Shown here one piece after another: positions 26,645 through 35,346 of a stretch of DNA of 64,000 nucleotides. Both the position numbers and the translations under genes were made by a program. Source of the stretch: Flectobacillus longus (GTDB lineage: Bacteria; Bacteroidota; Bacteroidia; Cytophagales; Spirosomataceae); the NCBI RefSeq assembly GCF_030056705.1, contig NZ_JASHIC010000012.1, forward strand, positions 126,986-190,985, read 5' to 3'. The notes beneath the pieces were generated by a model that worked only from the letters and a program-made list of their open reading frames with translations, searched no databases and was not told the DNA's origin. Positions within the stretch are counted from its first letter, which is position 1, and each line of letters opens with the position of its first letter.

Positions 26645-26995
26645 TTATACTAATTTTCGACTTAAATGGAATAACTTTTTCTTTATTACATTTATTTTTT
26701 GTGCAAGCTCATCAGCATAATCAGGACTGATATACATTAAGTCTTTAGAAAGTTGAATAAGGTACTCAACCTCATGAGAGGATCCCTGTGCAATTTGAAG
26801 AAATCGTCTAAAATCTGCATCAGTATCTCGCCCGCACCCTTCACAAATATTAGTAGGAATAGAAAGTACTGCTCGTCGTATTTGTCCTGTTAATCCAAAA
26901 GATTCCTCTCTTGGAAAAGTTTTGGTTACGCTATAAATTTCTAAAACTAAACCATGGGCTAACTGCCAAACATCGTATTTTCTAAAGTCTCTCAT
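26645..26995 (-). CDS. Second four-helix-bundle protein (S23/IVP, Avd-like) inside the leu operon
   Basis: The 116-residue protein shows the same family pattern as the ORF at 23937: KYDVWQLAHGLVLEIY, TFPREESFGLTGQIRRAVLSIPTNICEGCGR, DFRRFLQIAQGSSHEVEYLIQLSKDL. Beyond the conserved GLTxQxRRxxxSIPxNIxEGxGR core the two are clearly diverged, so they look like independent acquisitions. It separates leuC from leuD and is bordered by its own pair of inverted repeat arms built of TAGGC and GCTTTAAGC words. Function unknown. Confidence 0.85.
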   Translation of the reverse strand: MRDFRKYDVWQLAHGLVLEIYSVTKTFPREESFGLTGQIRRAVLSIPTNICEGCGRDTDADFRRFLQIAQGSSHEVEYLIQLSKDLMYISPDYADELAQKINVIKKKLFHLSRKLV

Positions 26996-27023
26996 AATAT
27001 TAAAGTGAAGGTGTAAACTAAAA

Positions 27024-27056
27024 TGCTTATTGCCTAAAGCCTAGAGCTTAAAGCTA
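27024..27056. repeat. Right arm of IVS-like element 2 (inverted)
   Basis: TGCTTATTGCCTAAAGCC and following bases to GCTTAAAGCTAT. It carries the complements of the left-arm words GCTTTAAGC and TAGGCT and stops four bases before the leuC stop codon. Confidence 0.65.
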
Positions 27057-27059
27057 TAA

Positions 27060-28463
27060 TTACAATAGCTCTCTAGGGTCGGTAACAACACCTGTAACTG
27101 CTGCGGCTGCGGCTACTAATGGGGAAGCCAATAGTGTGCGTGAACCTGGGCCTTGACGACCTTCGAAGTTACGGTTTGATGTACTTACTGCATATTTACC
27201 AGCTGGGATTTTGTCGTCGTTCATTGCCAAGCATGCTGAACATCCTGGCTGACGCAACAAGAATCCTGCCTCTGTCAATATGTCTAAGATACCTTCTTCT
27301 TTGATTTGGGCTTCTACAATATGAGAGCCTGGTACCAACCATGCAGTAATATTATCAGCTTTCTTACGTCCTTTTACGATTGAAGCAAATGCACGGAAGT
27401 CTTCAATACGACCGTTTGTACAGCTTCCTAAGAATACGTAGTCAACTTGTTTACCAATAATTTCCTCATTTTCAGCAAATCCCATATAGTTCAAAGACTT
27501 CTTGTAAGACGCTTCGCCATCTTTCACAGCTGATGCTGTAGGGATTTTTTGCGTGATACCTGTACCCAAGCCTGGGTTTGTACCATAAGTAATTTGAGGT
27601 TCGATCTGTGAAGCATCGTAAGTCAATTCATAATCGAATGTAGCACCTTCGTCAGTCTTCAAAGTTTTCCAATAAGCCAAAGCATTTTCCCAAGCTTCGC
27701 CTTTTGGTGCCAATTCACGACCTTCTAAGTAGTTGAAAGTCGTTTGGTCTGGAGCAATCATACCACCACGCGCACCCATTTCGATAGAAAGGTTACATAC
27801 AGTCATACGACCTTCCATTGACATATTTTCGAATACCTCACCAGCATATTCTACAAAGTACCCGGTAGCACCCGATGCCGTAATTTGTGAGATAATAAAT
27901 AAAGCAACGTCTTTTGGTGTAACACCTTTACCCAATGCACCATTGATGGTAATACGCATTTTCTTTGGCTTAGGTTGCATGATACATTGCGAAGAAAGTA
28001 CCATCTCAACTTCAGAAGTACCAATACCAAAGGCAATAGCACCAAATGCACCGTGCGTAGAAGTGTGAGAGTCACCACAAACGATAGTCATACCCGGTAG
28101 AGTAATACCATTTTCTGGTCCTACTACGTGTACAATACCGTTTTTAGGGTCACCCAAGCCCCAGTGAGAGATACCATACTTTGCTGTATTTGTTTCCAAA
28201 GCTTTCAACTGATTAGCAGAAAGTGGATCTTCTACAGGTAAGTGTTGGTTAATTGTTGGCGTGTTATGGTCAGCAGTTGCGAAGGTTCTTTCTGGATAAA
28301 GCACGCTAATGCCTCTCGTTTCAAGACCCAAAAATGCCACTGGGCTAGTTACTTCGTGAATGAAGTGGCGGTCAATCAAAAATACGTCTGGACCATCTTC
28401 AATTTTGCGAACAACGTGTGCATCCCACACTTTGTCGAACAAGGTACTTGCTGAATTACTCAT
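27060..28463 (-). CDS. leuC: 3-isopropylmalate dehydratase large subunit
   Basis: The 467-residue aconitase-family subunit binds the 4Fe-4S cluster with Cys348 (LGSCTNGR), Cys408 and Cys411 ([10 protein letters not shown]). Other marks are [13 protein letters not shown], the DHNTPT block and [21 protein letters not shown]. Length is normal. It is the first gene of the leftward leu operon. No clear TAnnTTTG box was found in the AT-rich upstream region. Confidence 0.96.
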   Translation of the reverse strand: MSNSASTLFDKVWDAHVVRKIEDGPDVFLIDRHFIHEVTSPVAFLGLETRGISVLYPERTFATADHNTPTINQHLPVEDPLSANQLKALETNTAKYGISHWGLGDPKNGIVHVVGPENGITLPGMTIVCGDSHTSTHGAFGAIAFGIGTSEVEMVLSSQCIMQPKPKKMRITINGALGKGVTPKDVALFIISQITASGATGYFVEYAGEVFENMSMEGRMTVCNLSIEMGARGGMIAPDQTTFNYLEGRELAPKGEAWENALAYWKTLKTDEGATFDYELTYDASQIEPQITYGTNPGLGTGITQKIPTASAVKDGEASYKKSLNYMGFAENEEIIGKQVDYVFLGSCTNGRIEDFRAFASIVKGRKKADNITAWLVPGSHIVEAQIKEEGILDILTEAGFLLRQPGCSACLAMNDDKIPAGKYAVSTSNRNFEGRQGPGSRTLLASPLVAAAAAVTGVVTDPRELL

Positions 28464-28830
28464 AAACTTTATTGTAAAAAATAATATGTAACAAATAGAG
28501 AATAATCGGTGGGTCTTAGGTAGAAAAACGCATGATTTAGTCTATTTTCAAAATATAAATCAGGATAATTTTCTTCGAAAACTAAGAACCAATGGCAATT
28601 TAAAGAAAAAACCAAATAAGATTTGGGTATTCCTCTGAATCACACAACAAATTACCACAAAATAATCCAATAACTCATAACGCCATGAGTTCAAACTATA
28701 GCGATTTTAGACCAAATGTATCTATTTGGCTAAAATTATTTATTTTAAGTGAAAATACTTATGGACGGTGATTACTAAGAATGCTGAGTAGTAAGTTGGA
28801 TAAAGATCTATATTTCAAAACCTTGGGGCA
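28464..28830. other. Upstream region of leuC, no gene seen
   Basis: AT-rich; no coding frame with gene-like composition. It must hold the leu operon promoter, but no consensus -7 box was recognised and no riboswitch or leader peptide rich in Leu was found. Confidence 0.4.
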
Positions 28831-28863
28831 AAAAAAGAAGCTCCTTGAGAGAGCTTCCTTTTT
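28831..28863 (-). terminator. Terminator of the broken toxin locus
   Basis: GAAGCTC and GAGCTTC with a 7-base loop; T-runs stand on both sides (seven T on the minus strand). It lies just behind the zeta-toxin C-terminal fragment. Confidence 0.8.
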
Positions 28864-28890
28864 GACGTAAGATTACAAACCATATTTTTC

Positions 28891-29202
28891 TTAATTACTT
28901 TTTACAGTTATGTATGTATCAACCCAATTAGGATATTCTTCACATTCATCACTAAAAATAAAATCTCTCCCATTTAAAACTTTAGCAAAATAAGCAGCTT
29001 TTTCTCCGTCGCCTGAGTTATCAAATAAATATGCTTCATCCTAAATTTTAATAGCTTCGTACAACAAGTTCATACATCGACTATATCGCTCAATTATTTT
29101 CTCTCTAGTTACTGTATGACCGCCTTTTCCTAAGTCCTCTCCTTCTGCTACACCTAATTTAGTGGAATAGTTTATTGCTAAGGCTTGTAAGTCCAATTTC
29201 TT
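28891..29202 (-). pseudogene. C-terminal fragment of a zeta-toxin-like ATPase, with an internal stop
   Basis: In one minus-strand frame the sequence reads GKGGHTVTREKIIERYSRC, then LLYEAIKI, a TAG stop (29041-29043), then DEAYLFDNSGDGEK and a C-terminal stretch to TAA at 28891. This is the C-terminal half of the zeta-toxin/predicted P-loop kinase family (normally GGHxVPxxKIxxRYxxxLxLLxEAIKLADRAYxFDNS). No Walker A motif lies in this piece; the matching N-terminal part is 1.5 kb upstream at 30750-31115. So the gene is both split and nonsense-mutated. Confidence 0.7.
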
Positions 29203-29582
29203 TTAACTGCAATATCTCTCAGTTTACCAGCTTTCTTAAGCTTTTGATTTTTACTTGTAACCGAAGAAAAATCAACATAGCAGTGACCGTCAAAAGGAAT
29301 ATTATCCTCAGTTGACGACAGTGGAGGAATAGATTCCACTTCTTCAACGGTTAACGACAAAACTCCATGGGATTTAAAATTAGTAGTATAATGTTCATAC
29401 GCGTCTTTGGCGCTAAACTTTTCGCCGTTATAAACAGATAATTTATCCTCATCTTTTTCTGTAGGATTAAAGGCGCCAGACGAAATAGTAAGAGTATTTT
29501 CAATAAAAGCCTGATTAGAAACGATATCATTCACTACAAATGATGGGTTAATTTGTCTATGTAATAAAGAATTATCTTTCAT
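29178..29582 (-). CDS. Protein of unknown function, second gene of a coupled cassette
   Basis: The 134-residue protein has no signal peptide or membrane helix. It ends in a basic tail (SKNQKLKKAGKLRDIAVKRNWTYKP), with an acidic middle (SLTVEEVESIPPLSSTEDNIPFDGHCYVDFSS). Its ATG overlaps the stop of the 393-residue gene by 11 bases, so the two are translationally coupled. Its 3' end overlaps the start of the zeta-toxin C-terminal fragment in another frame. I do not recognise the family. Partner of the upstream protein in what could be a toxin-antitoxin or defence-like pair; that is inference. Confidence 0.65.
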   Translation of the reverse strand: MKDNSLLHRQINPSFVVNDIVSNQAFIENTLTISSGAFNPTEKDEDKLSVYNGEKFSAKDAYEHYTTNFKSHGVLSLTVEEVESIPPLSSTEDNIPFDGHCYVDFSSVTSKNQKLKKAGKLRDIAVKRNWTYKP

Positions 29583-30753
29583 TCAAAGTAGAGTAAATTA
29601 GAGTATTTAGAGAATCCCATCCAGCTTTATCCTGAAGGGACATTTTCGCTTCTTTTTCATCAGAGTCATCAGAATCATTATAATAGAAAAACTCAACTGA
29701 TAAAGAAGCTAGATTTACGTCGACTACAATATTCCTAATATCTTTTTTCCATTCTAGCTGAATATTCCCATCAATCTTAGGGAAAATTGCAGGTAGTGAT
29801 AATTTGTTATCAAAATAAGAATTAAACAGATTTTCAAACTTAGCCAATTGCTCTTTGTTTAATGCTTTTCCTCGTCCCTCAAACCAATTATTCTCTAATT
29901 TTAAAAGATTGTAGATACGGAGAGAAACATCAAGTGGATCTAATACATCTATCGATTCCACCTCAGTAATCATCTGAATTTTGTCGTCATTCGAATTGAA
30001 TAGAGCTGTTGCTTTTAAAGAAATGTAAGTATTATTTTTATATTCGTTGAAAGCAATAAAAACATTATCTTTTATATGCTCTTTTAGAGGACATTTAATA
30101 CTTCCAAAATCAGTTTCAATTTGGAATGTGCCATTTTTCTGATCAATTTCTGGAACTAAAGCATAAAGTTTCTGGCTGCCTAAGTATTCCGTCTTTTGTT
30201 CACTGAACAATAACAGCTTTTTTCTAGTAGCTTTATTTAGTATAGCTTTAGAACTTGATTTTGACTCATAATCATACCCAAAGTCTATAGACTCATCATC
30301 TAATAGATTTTTACCAATTTTATTAAAATAAGAAAGGAGTTTATAATCTTGCTCTTGAGATAATTCATTATTATTTACAGATTCAACTATTGAAACAATT
30401 TTGTCTTTTGCCTTTTCAAAGTATGTAAAATTGTTTAAAGTCTCCAAAGGTAAACTTGATGTCAATGAAAAAGCACTCGCAATAGCAAACTTCGCAATTG
30501 AACTACCCTCTTCAATTTCTACAAGCATCAAATATACTCCATCAGAAAAACCTTTTGGCACGCGCTTCCTGTTAAGGTTTTCACTTAAATAAATTTCTTT
30601 TGCAACTTCAATAATTAAATCTTCAAGTGCAGAGAAGTCTTCAAGTATATTTACAGGTAAAGAATGGTCTTCAAATCGAGAACCAACCAGCCTAGGTGCT
30701 ATAAATATTTTATCGTTCATTTTACTATTATAGTTAGCAAAGGTATTACTCAC
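29572..30753 (-). CDS. Large protein of unknown function, first gene of a coupled cassette
   Basis: The 393-residue soluble protein opens with RLVGSRFEDHSLPVNILEDF and KRVPKGFSDGVYLMLVEIEEGS, and near its end has NNWFEGRGKALNKEQL, LPAIFPKIDGNIQLEWKK and VVDVNLASLSVEFFYYN. From memory this arrangement (RLVGxRFxDHxLP at the start, a GWxxGxGxAP...LPxxYPTPEGGxQxEW-like block near the end) recurs in an uncharacterised family found patchily across bacteria, followed by a smaller gene. The GTG at 30753 overlaps the stop of the toxin N-terminal fragment by four bases; the ATG at 30720 is an equally good start. Function unknown. Confidence 0.7.
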   Translation of the reverse strand: MSNTFANYNSKMNDKIFIAPRLVGSRFEDHSLPVNILEDFSALEDLIIEVAKEIYLSENLNRKRVPKGFSDGVYLMLVEIEEGSSIAKFAIASAFSLTSSLPLETLNNFTYFEKAKDKIVSIVESVNNNELSQEQDYKLLSYFNKIGKNLLDDESIDFGYDYESKSSSKAILNKATRKKLLLFSEQKTEYLGSQKLYALVPEIDQKNGTFQIETDFGSIKCPLKEHIKDNVFIAFNEYKNNTYISLKATALFNSNDDKIQMITEVESIDVLDPLDVSLRIYNLLKLENNWFEGRGKALNKEQLAKFENLFNSYFDNKLSLPAIFPKIDGNIQLEWKKDIRNIVVDVNLASLSVEFFYYNDSDDSDEKEAKMSLQDKAGWDSLNTLIYSTLNER

Positions 30754-31115
30754 TTTTGATTTTTCTTATTGGGCGAGTTTATGTTTAGAGTTCTCGTTAT
30801 TGCAGAAATATAAGAATTGATATTTAGTTCTACATCCAAAAATAATTTATTGTCTTGCAGATGTATCTTTTCTAGCCAATCAGGATTAGATACTTTTATG
30901 TTTAAACCATGACCCCTACAAAAATCTTTAAAGGAAGCTTCTTCTATTTCCCAATTAATCAAAGAATTGAAACTGAAACATCTATTCTCTCTTAGGGATT
31001 TTTCAATATCGTCAGCATTCAAATAAACGCCTATATCAAAGTCACTTCTAATACTTTCAGTAATAGTGCTTTTACCAGAGCCATTTGGTCCTGCAAATAC
31101 AAATAATGTAGCCAA
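30750..31115 (-). pseudogene. N-terminal fragment of a zeta-toxin-like ATPase
   Basis: A frame of 121 codons starting at a TTG directly behind the upstream stop. It contains the Walker A motif FAGPNGSGKST and YLNADDIEKSLRENRCFSF, typical of zeta-toxin/UDP-N-acetylglucosamine-kinase-like ATPases. Resemblance continues to about INSYISAI; then the frame runs into a short unrelated tail (ending PNKKNQK) and stops, overlapping the start of the 393-residue gene. The C-terminal half lies at 28891-29202. Either the toxin was split by insertion of the two-gene cassette, or a truncated toxin was kept as the first gene of a new operon. Confidence 0.65.
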
Positions 31116-31699
31116 TTATTTAAGTGTAAAGGTTCTAGATACTATTTTTTTTCTCGGAATAATCGTTTTGAGAATATTGGTTGTGCCATCAGGAAACTCT
31201 TCTACAATTTCATTACCTCTCAATACACAGACGGTCAATCCTTTGTCCTTTGATTCTTGGTAAGCATTAGCGAGACTCTTATTTGCTATTTCAAGAATTC
31301 CTTGAGTTGAATTTTGAAGTGCGCTTTCAACCTCTTCTAAACTCTTTGCATGGTGTGAAGGACGCTCACTATTATACTCTAGAATCTCAATAGTTGAGTT
31401 CGGACTTTCTTCTTAAACTTTTTCAACAATTAATATCAAGTCGCTCTTACCTCTTACAGGAAAAGAAATAACACCTCCTTCAGAAAAGTAAGGTTTTGTA
31501 TAATACTTTCGGTAAGCCTCTATTTTTTGAGAAGTACTTTTTAAGATATTGTGTAAACTCCTGCCTCGATTAACCCTTTTGTGTTGAATATTTCTATTAC
31601 TTAGTTGTATGTTTTGTTTGGTGAGATGTTCATACTCCTAGGTAAACGAACTATCCAGTTATCATCAGAGCGTCTCTTTATTATTTTTATATTTTCCAT
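31116..31699 (-). pseudogene. Decayed antitoxin-like gene upstream of the zeta-toxin fragment
   Basis: One frame is open from 31637 to a TAA at 31116-31118 except for a single TAA at 31413-31415. After that stop it reads TIEILEYNSERPSHHAKSLE, then KDKGLTVCVLRGNEIVEEFPDG, ending RTFTLK with no ATG available. Short proteins ending in a GLTVxxxxxNxIxxxxPDG...LK pattern commonly precede zeta-like toxins. The only nearby ATG in a plausible context is at 31699 in another frame (MENIKIIKRRSDDNWIVRLP), so at least one frameshift and one nonsense change are needed to restore a protein. The 685-base stretch 31116-31800 holds nothing else I can support. Confidence 0.5.
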
Positions 31700-31800
31700 A
31701 TCAATCCGCTTGTTTACAAATCATTATAAATATACAATTATCATACAGAAAACGAACAAATATTATTACAATTGTGATACGAATCATCCTCATTATTAAC

Positions 31801-33885
31801 CTAATACCCGCCCATATACTTTCTCACAACCCATTCAGTAGTCAGCAAAGCAATGATTAAGAAAAATACCCATTTGAGGTTAACAAACTCTTTGAGGTCT
31901 TCGTTGGCTTCGATTTTTTCTGGAGCTTTGTGCGCTAAAATTTGTTTTTCGAGCTGTGCAAGCTGGCTTGCTGGCAAAAACTTCCCTCCTGTTTGTGCGG
32001 ATAATTGTCGTAGCAAATCAAAATCTGCTGTAGTATTACTTAATTCTACTTGTAAATCTTTTACGATAAATTCACCAGTACTTTGTTCGTTTTTACCCAA
32101 CACACTTGCATTGGCTTTGTACTGATACACGCCCGCAGGCAAGGCACTAATTTCAAACTTCGAGTTATCAGCAGATGGTGTATAATTGTATTTTCTCACA
32201 CTACCTTTTTCATCTTTTAATTCGAGTGCCACAGGAATATTGTACATTTTCTCGTAAATACCATTGTATATTTCCGTTTCAAAAACAACTTTATCGCTTA
32301 ACAAAAACTCGTTTGATATGGGATAAACTCTTAATTTACGTTTATCATCTTTGGCAGAAAGGAATTGTACGACTTTCAAGAAAACATCATCTATGACCTC
32401 TTGTTTTTCGGTCAAATCAAATTCTTCCAAACGCCAAGTCCAGAGACCTTCTCCTGCAAAAATAGCAGATTTTTTAGACCCAGTATTAATGGCAAATAAA
32501 GGCTTCTGTGTTTGTAATGAACCTATTTTCTGATAAAGAATTACCTCTGAATTAGGCAATAGAGTGATGTCACCGAAAGGTACCGAAACCTGTGGAAATT
32601 GCTTGATTAAGTCCAAAGACTCAGCTTCAAAATTGAGTGACTTAAAATTCTCGTTATAATATCCAGTCACTTTGTCGGTCTGACCTGCTTGAGAATTGAT
32701 ACGCATTACTTGATTCAACTGATTGAGATAAGTTGTGCCCGTTTGGTTTCCCAACACAAACAATGTAGGTATTCCTTTATCAAGTAATGGTTTATAGATA
32801 TTTGAATAAGAATTGAAATAATCTGGTAGCTGATGTAAAATCAACACATCATAGTTTTTGTTTGACAAATCTGGAAATGGATTTTCGGTCAGGATTTTGA
32901 CATCTATTTCAAAATTTTCATTCTTATCCAACATGCTTTTGATGGCCTTGATATCTGGATGTGGTGAAAGCGCCATCAATAAAACTTTTTCTTTTCCATC
33001 AATCACCTCCACGTAGACATCTTGCTGATTATTTTTGCTACTAAACTCGCCACCAAGTACATCTACCTGAATTACAAAATGTTGCACTCCTTTTTGCGAA
33101 GCTAAAGTATTAAACGAAACAGTTTTAAGGTCATCCTTTTGTTGAAAATTAATGACTTGTTTCTCTAACGTTTTTCCGCCTTGTTTTAGATAGACACTTA
33201 CTGTTTTTCCCTGAAAACCATACGAGCTAATATCTGCCTGAACAGGAAATTTGTTTCCTAAATAGGCAATTTTGTTAGCGTAAACAGACTTAACGGCAAT
33301 ATCTTTTTTGGGAATAGTATCGCCAAGCCCAACGGTATGCACAGCAAAAGTAAACTTTTCGCTACTAGGGTTTATACCTTCATTGACAATACCATCTGTC
33401 AATAGCACCACATCTGAAAGATTATTTCCTTCTTGCGCATTCTTTATTCCAGAAAGTAAACTTGACAGGTTAGTACTTTTTTGATTAAACTGAATATCTG
33501 ATGCCTTCTCTGGATTTAGTCCATCCAATGTTGTCCAAGAGATCTCAAAATCTTCTTCCTGCAATTTTTCTTTCAAAGATTCTAATTGAGAAAGCACTCC
33601 ATTCAAAACCTGTTTGTTTGCAACCCCCATTGATTGCGAATTATCAATAGCTAGTACCAAAGTACGTTTTTGAACAGACTGGGTTATTTGGCGAATTAAG
33701 AAATTGAGGAGTAACAAACAAATTAGGCTAACACCAATAAAGCGCAAGGCTGCCAATAAACGATTGGTAGATTTGGTCCAAGGAGTTGGCGAAATTTGGT
33801 ATAAAACGAATGCGTAAATTGCTCCTGCTGTTAAGCAGAGCAATATAAACCAAGGAGATGATTGAAATAAAAAGTCGAATTTCAT
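31801..33885 (-). CDS. Membrane-anchored VWA-domain protein
   Basis: The 694-residue protein has two N-terminal membrane helices (about 11-30 and 44-65), a von Willebrand A domain with the MIDAS start AIDNSQSMG (Asp81, Ser83, Ser85) and VVLLTDGIVNEG, a long periplasmic region with a glutamine-amidotransferase-like section (YDVLILHQLPDYF), and a final helix near the C-terminus (VFFLIIALLTTEWVV). This is the layout of large Bacteroidota membrane proteins related to BatA but longer. Function unknown; interaction with envelope proteins is likely. It stands alone. Confidence 0.82.
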   Translation of the reverse strand: MKFDFLFQSSPWFILLCLTAGAIYAFVLYQISPTPWTKSTNRLLAALRFIGVSLICLLLLNFLIRQITQSVQKRTLVLAIDNSQSMGVANKQVLNGVLSQLESLKEKLQEEDFEISWTTLDGLNPEKASDIQFNQKSTNLSSLLSGIKNAQEGNNLSDVVLLTDGIVNEGINPSSEKFTFAVHTVGLGDTIPKKDIAVKSVYANKIAYLGNKFPVQADISSYGFQGKTVSVYLKQGGKTLEKQVINFQQKDDLKTVSFNTLASQKGVQHFVIQVDVLGGEFSSKNNQQDVYVEVIDGKEKVLLMALSPHPDIKAIKSMLDKNENFEIDVKILTENPFPDLSNKNYDVLILHQLPDYFNSYSNIYKPLLDKGIPTLFVLGNQTGTTYLNQLNQVMRINSQAGQTDKVTGYYNENFKSLNFEAESLDLIKQFPQVSVPFGDITLLPNSEVILYQKIGSLQTQKPLFAINTGSKKSAIFAGEGLWTWRLEEFDLTEKQEVIDDVFLKVVQFLSAKDDKRKLRVYPISNEFLLSDKVVFETEIYNGIYEKMYNIPVALELKDEKGSVRKYNYTPSADNSKFEISALPAGVYQYKANASVLGKNEQSTGEFIVKDLQVELSNTTADFDLLRQLSAQTGGKFLPASQLAQLEKQILAHKAPEKIEANEDLKEFVNLKWVFFLIIALLTTEWVVRKYMGGY

Positions 33886-34104
33886 AGAAACAAAGTACTA
33901 GGCAAAACTCACAATGTCCGTTAGCAAACAACGAGCCTTAGTCATCTGACCACATTTTAGGAATAGGAAAAGTAATACGTCTATCAAGCAAACGACGTTC
34001 CACAATTGATATTTTACTCAAAATAACCTAAAAAGGAAGATTTTGCAAAGTTACAGCCCGACAAATGGTGATTTAGAGTAAGAATACTTTTAAAATGTGG
34101 TAAA

Positions 34105-34146
34105 AACAAAAAAGCAATAGATATTCGAATTTGAAAACCTATTGCT
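34105..34146 (-). terminator. Terminator behind fabG
   Basis: GCAATAG and CTATTGC with an 18-base loop, followed on the minus strand by a run of six T. Confidence 0.65.
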
Positions 34147-34171
34147 CTTTATGGTAGGATTGGGGTATTTC

Positions 34172-34918
34172 CTACGTCAACATACCACCGTCAACTTGTA
34201 ATACTTGACCAGTGATATAACGAGACATATCTGAGCCTAAGAATACGCAAGCATCAGCTACTTCATCTGCCTGACCTCCACGTTTCAAAGGAATTGATTT
34301 CTTCCACTCTTCGGTAGCCGCAGCATTCAATTCGCCAGTCATTTCGGTTTCAATGAAACCAGGAGCAACAGCATTTGAACGAATATTACGTGAACCTAAC
34401 TCTAAAGCTACTGATTTTGTAAAACCAATGATACCAGCTTTGGAAGCTGCATAATTAGCCTGACCAGCATTACCACGCAAACCAACTACAGAAGTAAGGT
34501 TGATAATAGAACCAGATTTGGCTTTCATCATTGATTTTGTAGCTGCCTTTGTCAAGTTAAATACCGACTTCAAGTTTACTTGAATTACAGTATCCCACTG
34601 TTCTTCAGTCATACGCATCAACAAACCGTCTTTTGTAATACCAGCATTGTTTACCAAAACATCTATTTTACCGAAGTCGGCAACAACTTGATTCATCAAA
34701 TCTTCTGCTTGTTGATAATCAGAAGCATCAGAACGATAACCTTTTGCTTTGATACCCAAAGCGGCCAACTCAGCTTCCAAAGCTTGCCCTTTTTCTACTG
34801 ATGACAAATACGTAAAAGCCACTTGAGCTCCTTCTTGAGCAAAACGAGTAGCAATTGCTCGCCCGATACCTCTAGAAGCCCCAGTTACTAAAGCTACTTT
34901 ATTTTCTAGTAAACCCAT
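34172..34918 (-). CDS. fabG: 3-oxoacyl-[acyl-carrier-protein] reductase
   Basis: The 248-residue short-chain dehydrogenase reduces 3-oxoacyl-ACP with NADPH in fatty-acid synthesis. The Rossmann motif is TGASRGIG (12-19), NNAG is at 90-93, and the catalytic set is Asn115, Ser143, Tyr156 and Lys160 (YAASK). The C-terminal block VAPGFIETEMT and DGGMLT match FabG closely. The ATG at 34918 (MGLLENK) gives the usual N-terminus; the longer frame to 34984 is leader. It is a single gene here, away from a fab cluster. Confidence 0.92.
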   Translation of the reverse strand: MGLLENKVALVTGASRGIGRAIATRFAQEGAQVAFTYLSSVEKGQALEAELAALGIKAKGYRSDASDYQQAEDLMNQVVADFGKIDVLVNNAGITKDGLLMRMTEEQWDTVIQVNLKSVFNLTKAATKSMMKAKSGSIINLTSVVGLRGNAGQANYAASKAGIIGFTKSVALELGSRNIRSNAVAPGFIETEMTGELNAAATEEWKKSIPLKRGGQADEVADACVFLGSDMSRYITGQVLQVDGGMLT

Positions 34919-35346
34919 TGTTGTTGAATAATTTAATGAAAATGAATGTTTGCCGACAAATGTCAGATTGTCAAACACATCCAAGTTTTTTGAATTCCAA
35001 AAATAGCAGAACCAAATAAGATGACAAAATAAATCAGGAGAATAAGGTGACTTCTGTAATTTTAGCTCGTTTACTTTTGATAAGATTTTTATTGTAAAAT
35101 CTGGTAAAACATTCTATTTTTGAAACTTCTGATACCGCCGTTCACTTCACTTAGCTATTATTTTCAACAATTCTCTTTTTAACCGCACCAACATTTATTA
35201 AGTATTTATGTCATTTTCTTCAATGCACATAAAGTACTATACAATAATTCTGCTATTGGGTACAATGGCATGAAATGTGTGCAATTTTTTATTAGTGAAT
35301 CTAACAAACTTTTAATTTATACCTTGCTTTTGTATAAGACATTATT
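34919..35346. other. Divergent intergenic region, no gene seen
   Basis: It separates fabG from the WG-repeat gene. AT-rich, without a coding frame of gene-like composition and without a strong hairpin. A weak box (TACCTTGC, 35322-35329) is the only promoter-like match for the rightward gene. Confidence 0.4.

Noticed and set aside
23937-26995. Diversity-generating retroelement, because the small ORFs resemble Avd
   Set aside because: No reverse transcriptase, no template/variable repeat pair and no C-type-lectin target gene is present; only the four-helix-bundle fold is shared.
28464-28830. Leucine leader peptide or T-box upstream of leuC
   Set aside because: No short frame with consecutive Leu codons and no T-box sequence was found; T-boxes are not expected in this phylum.
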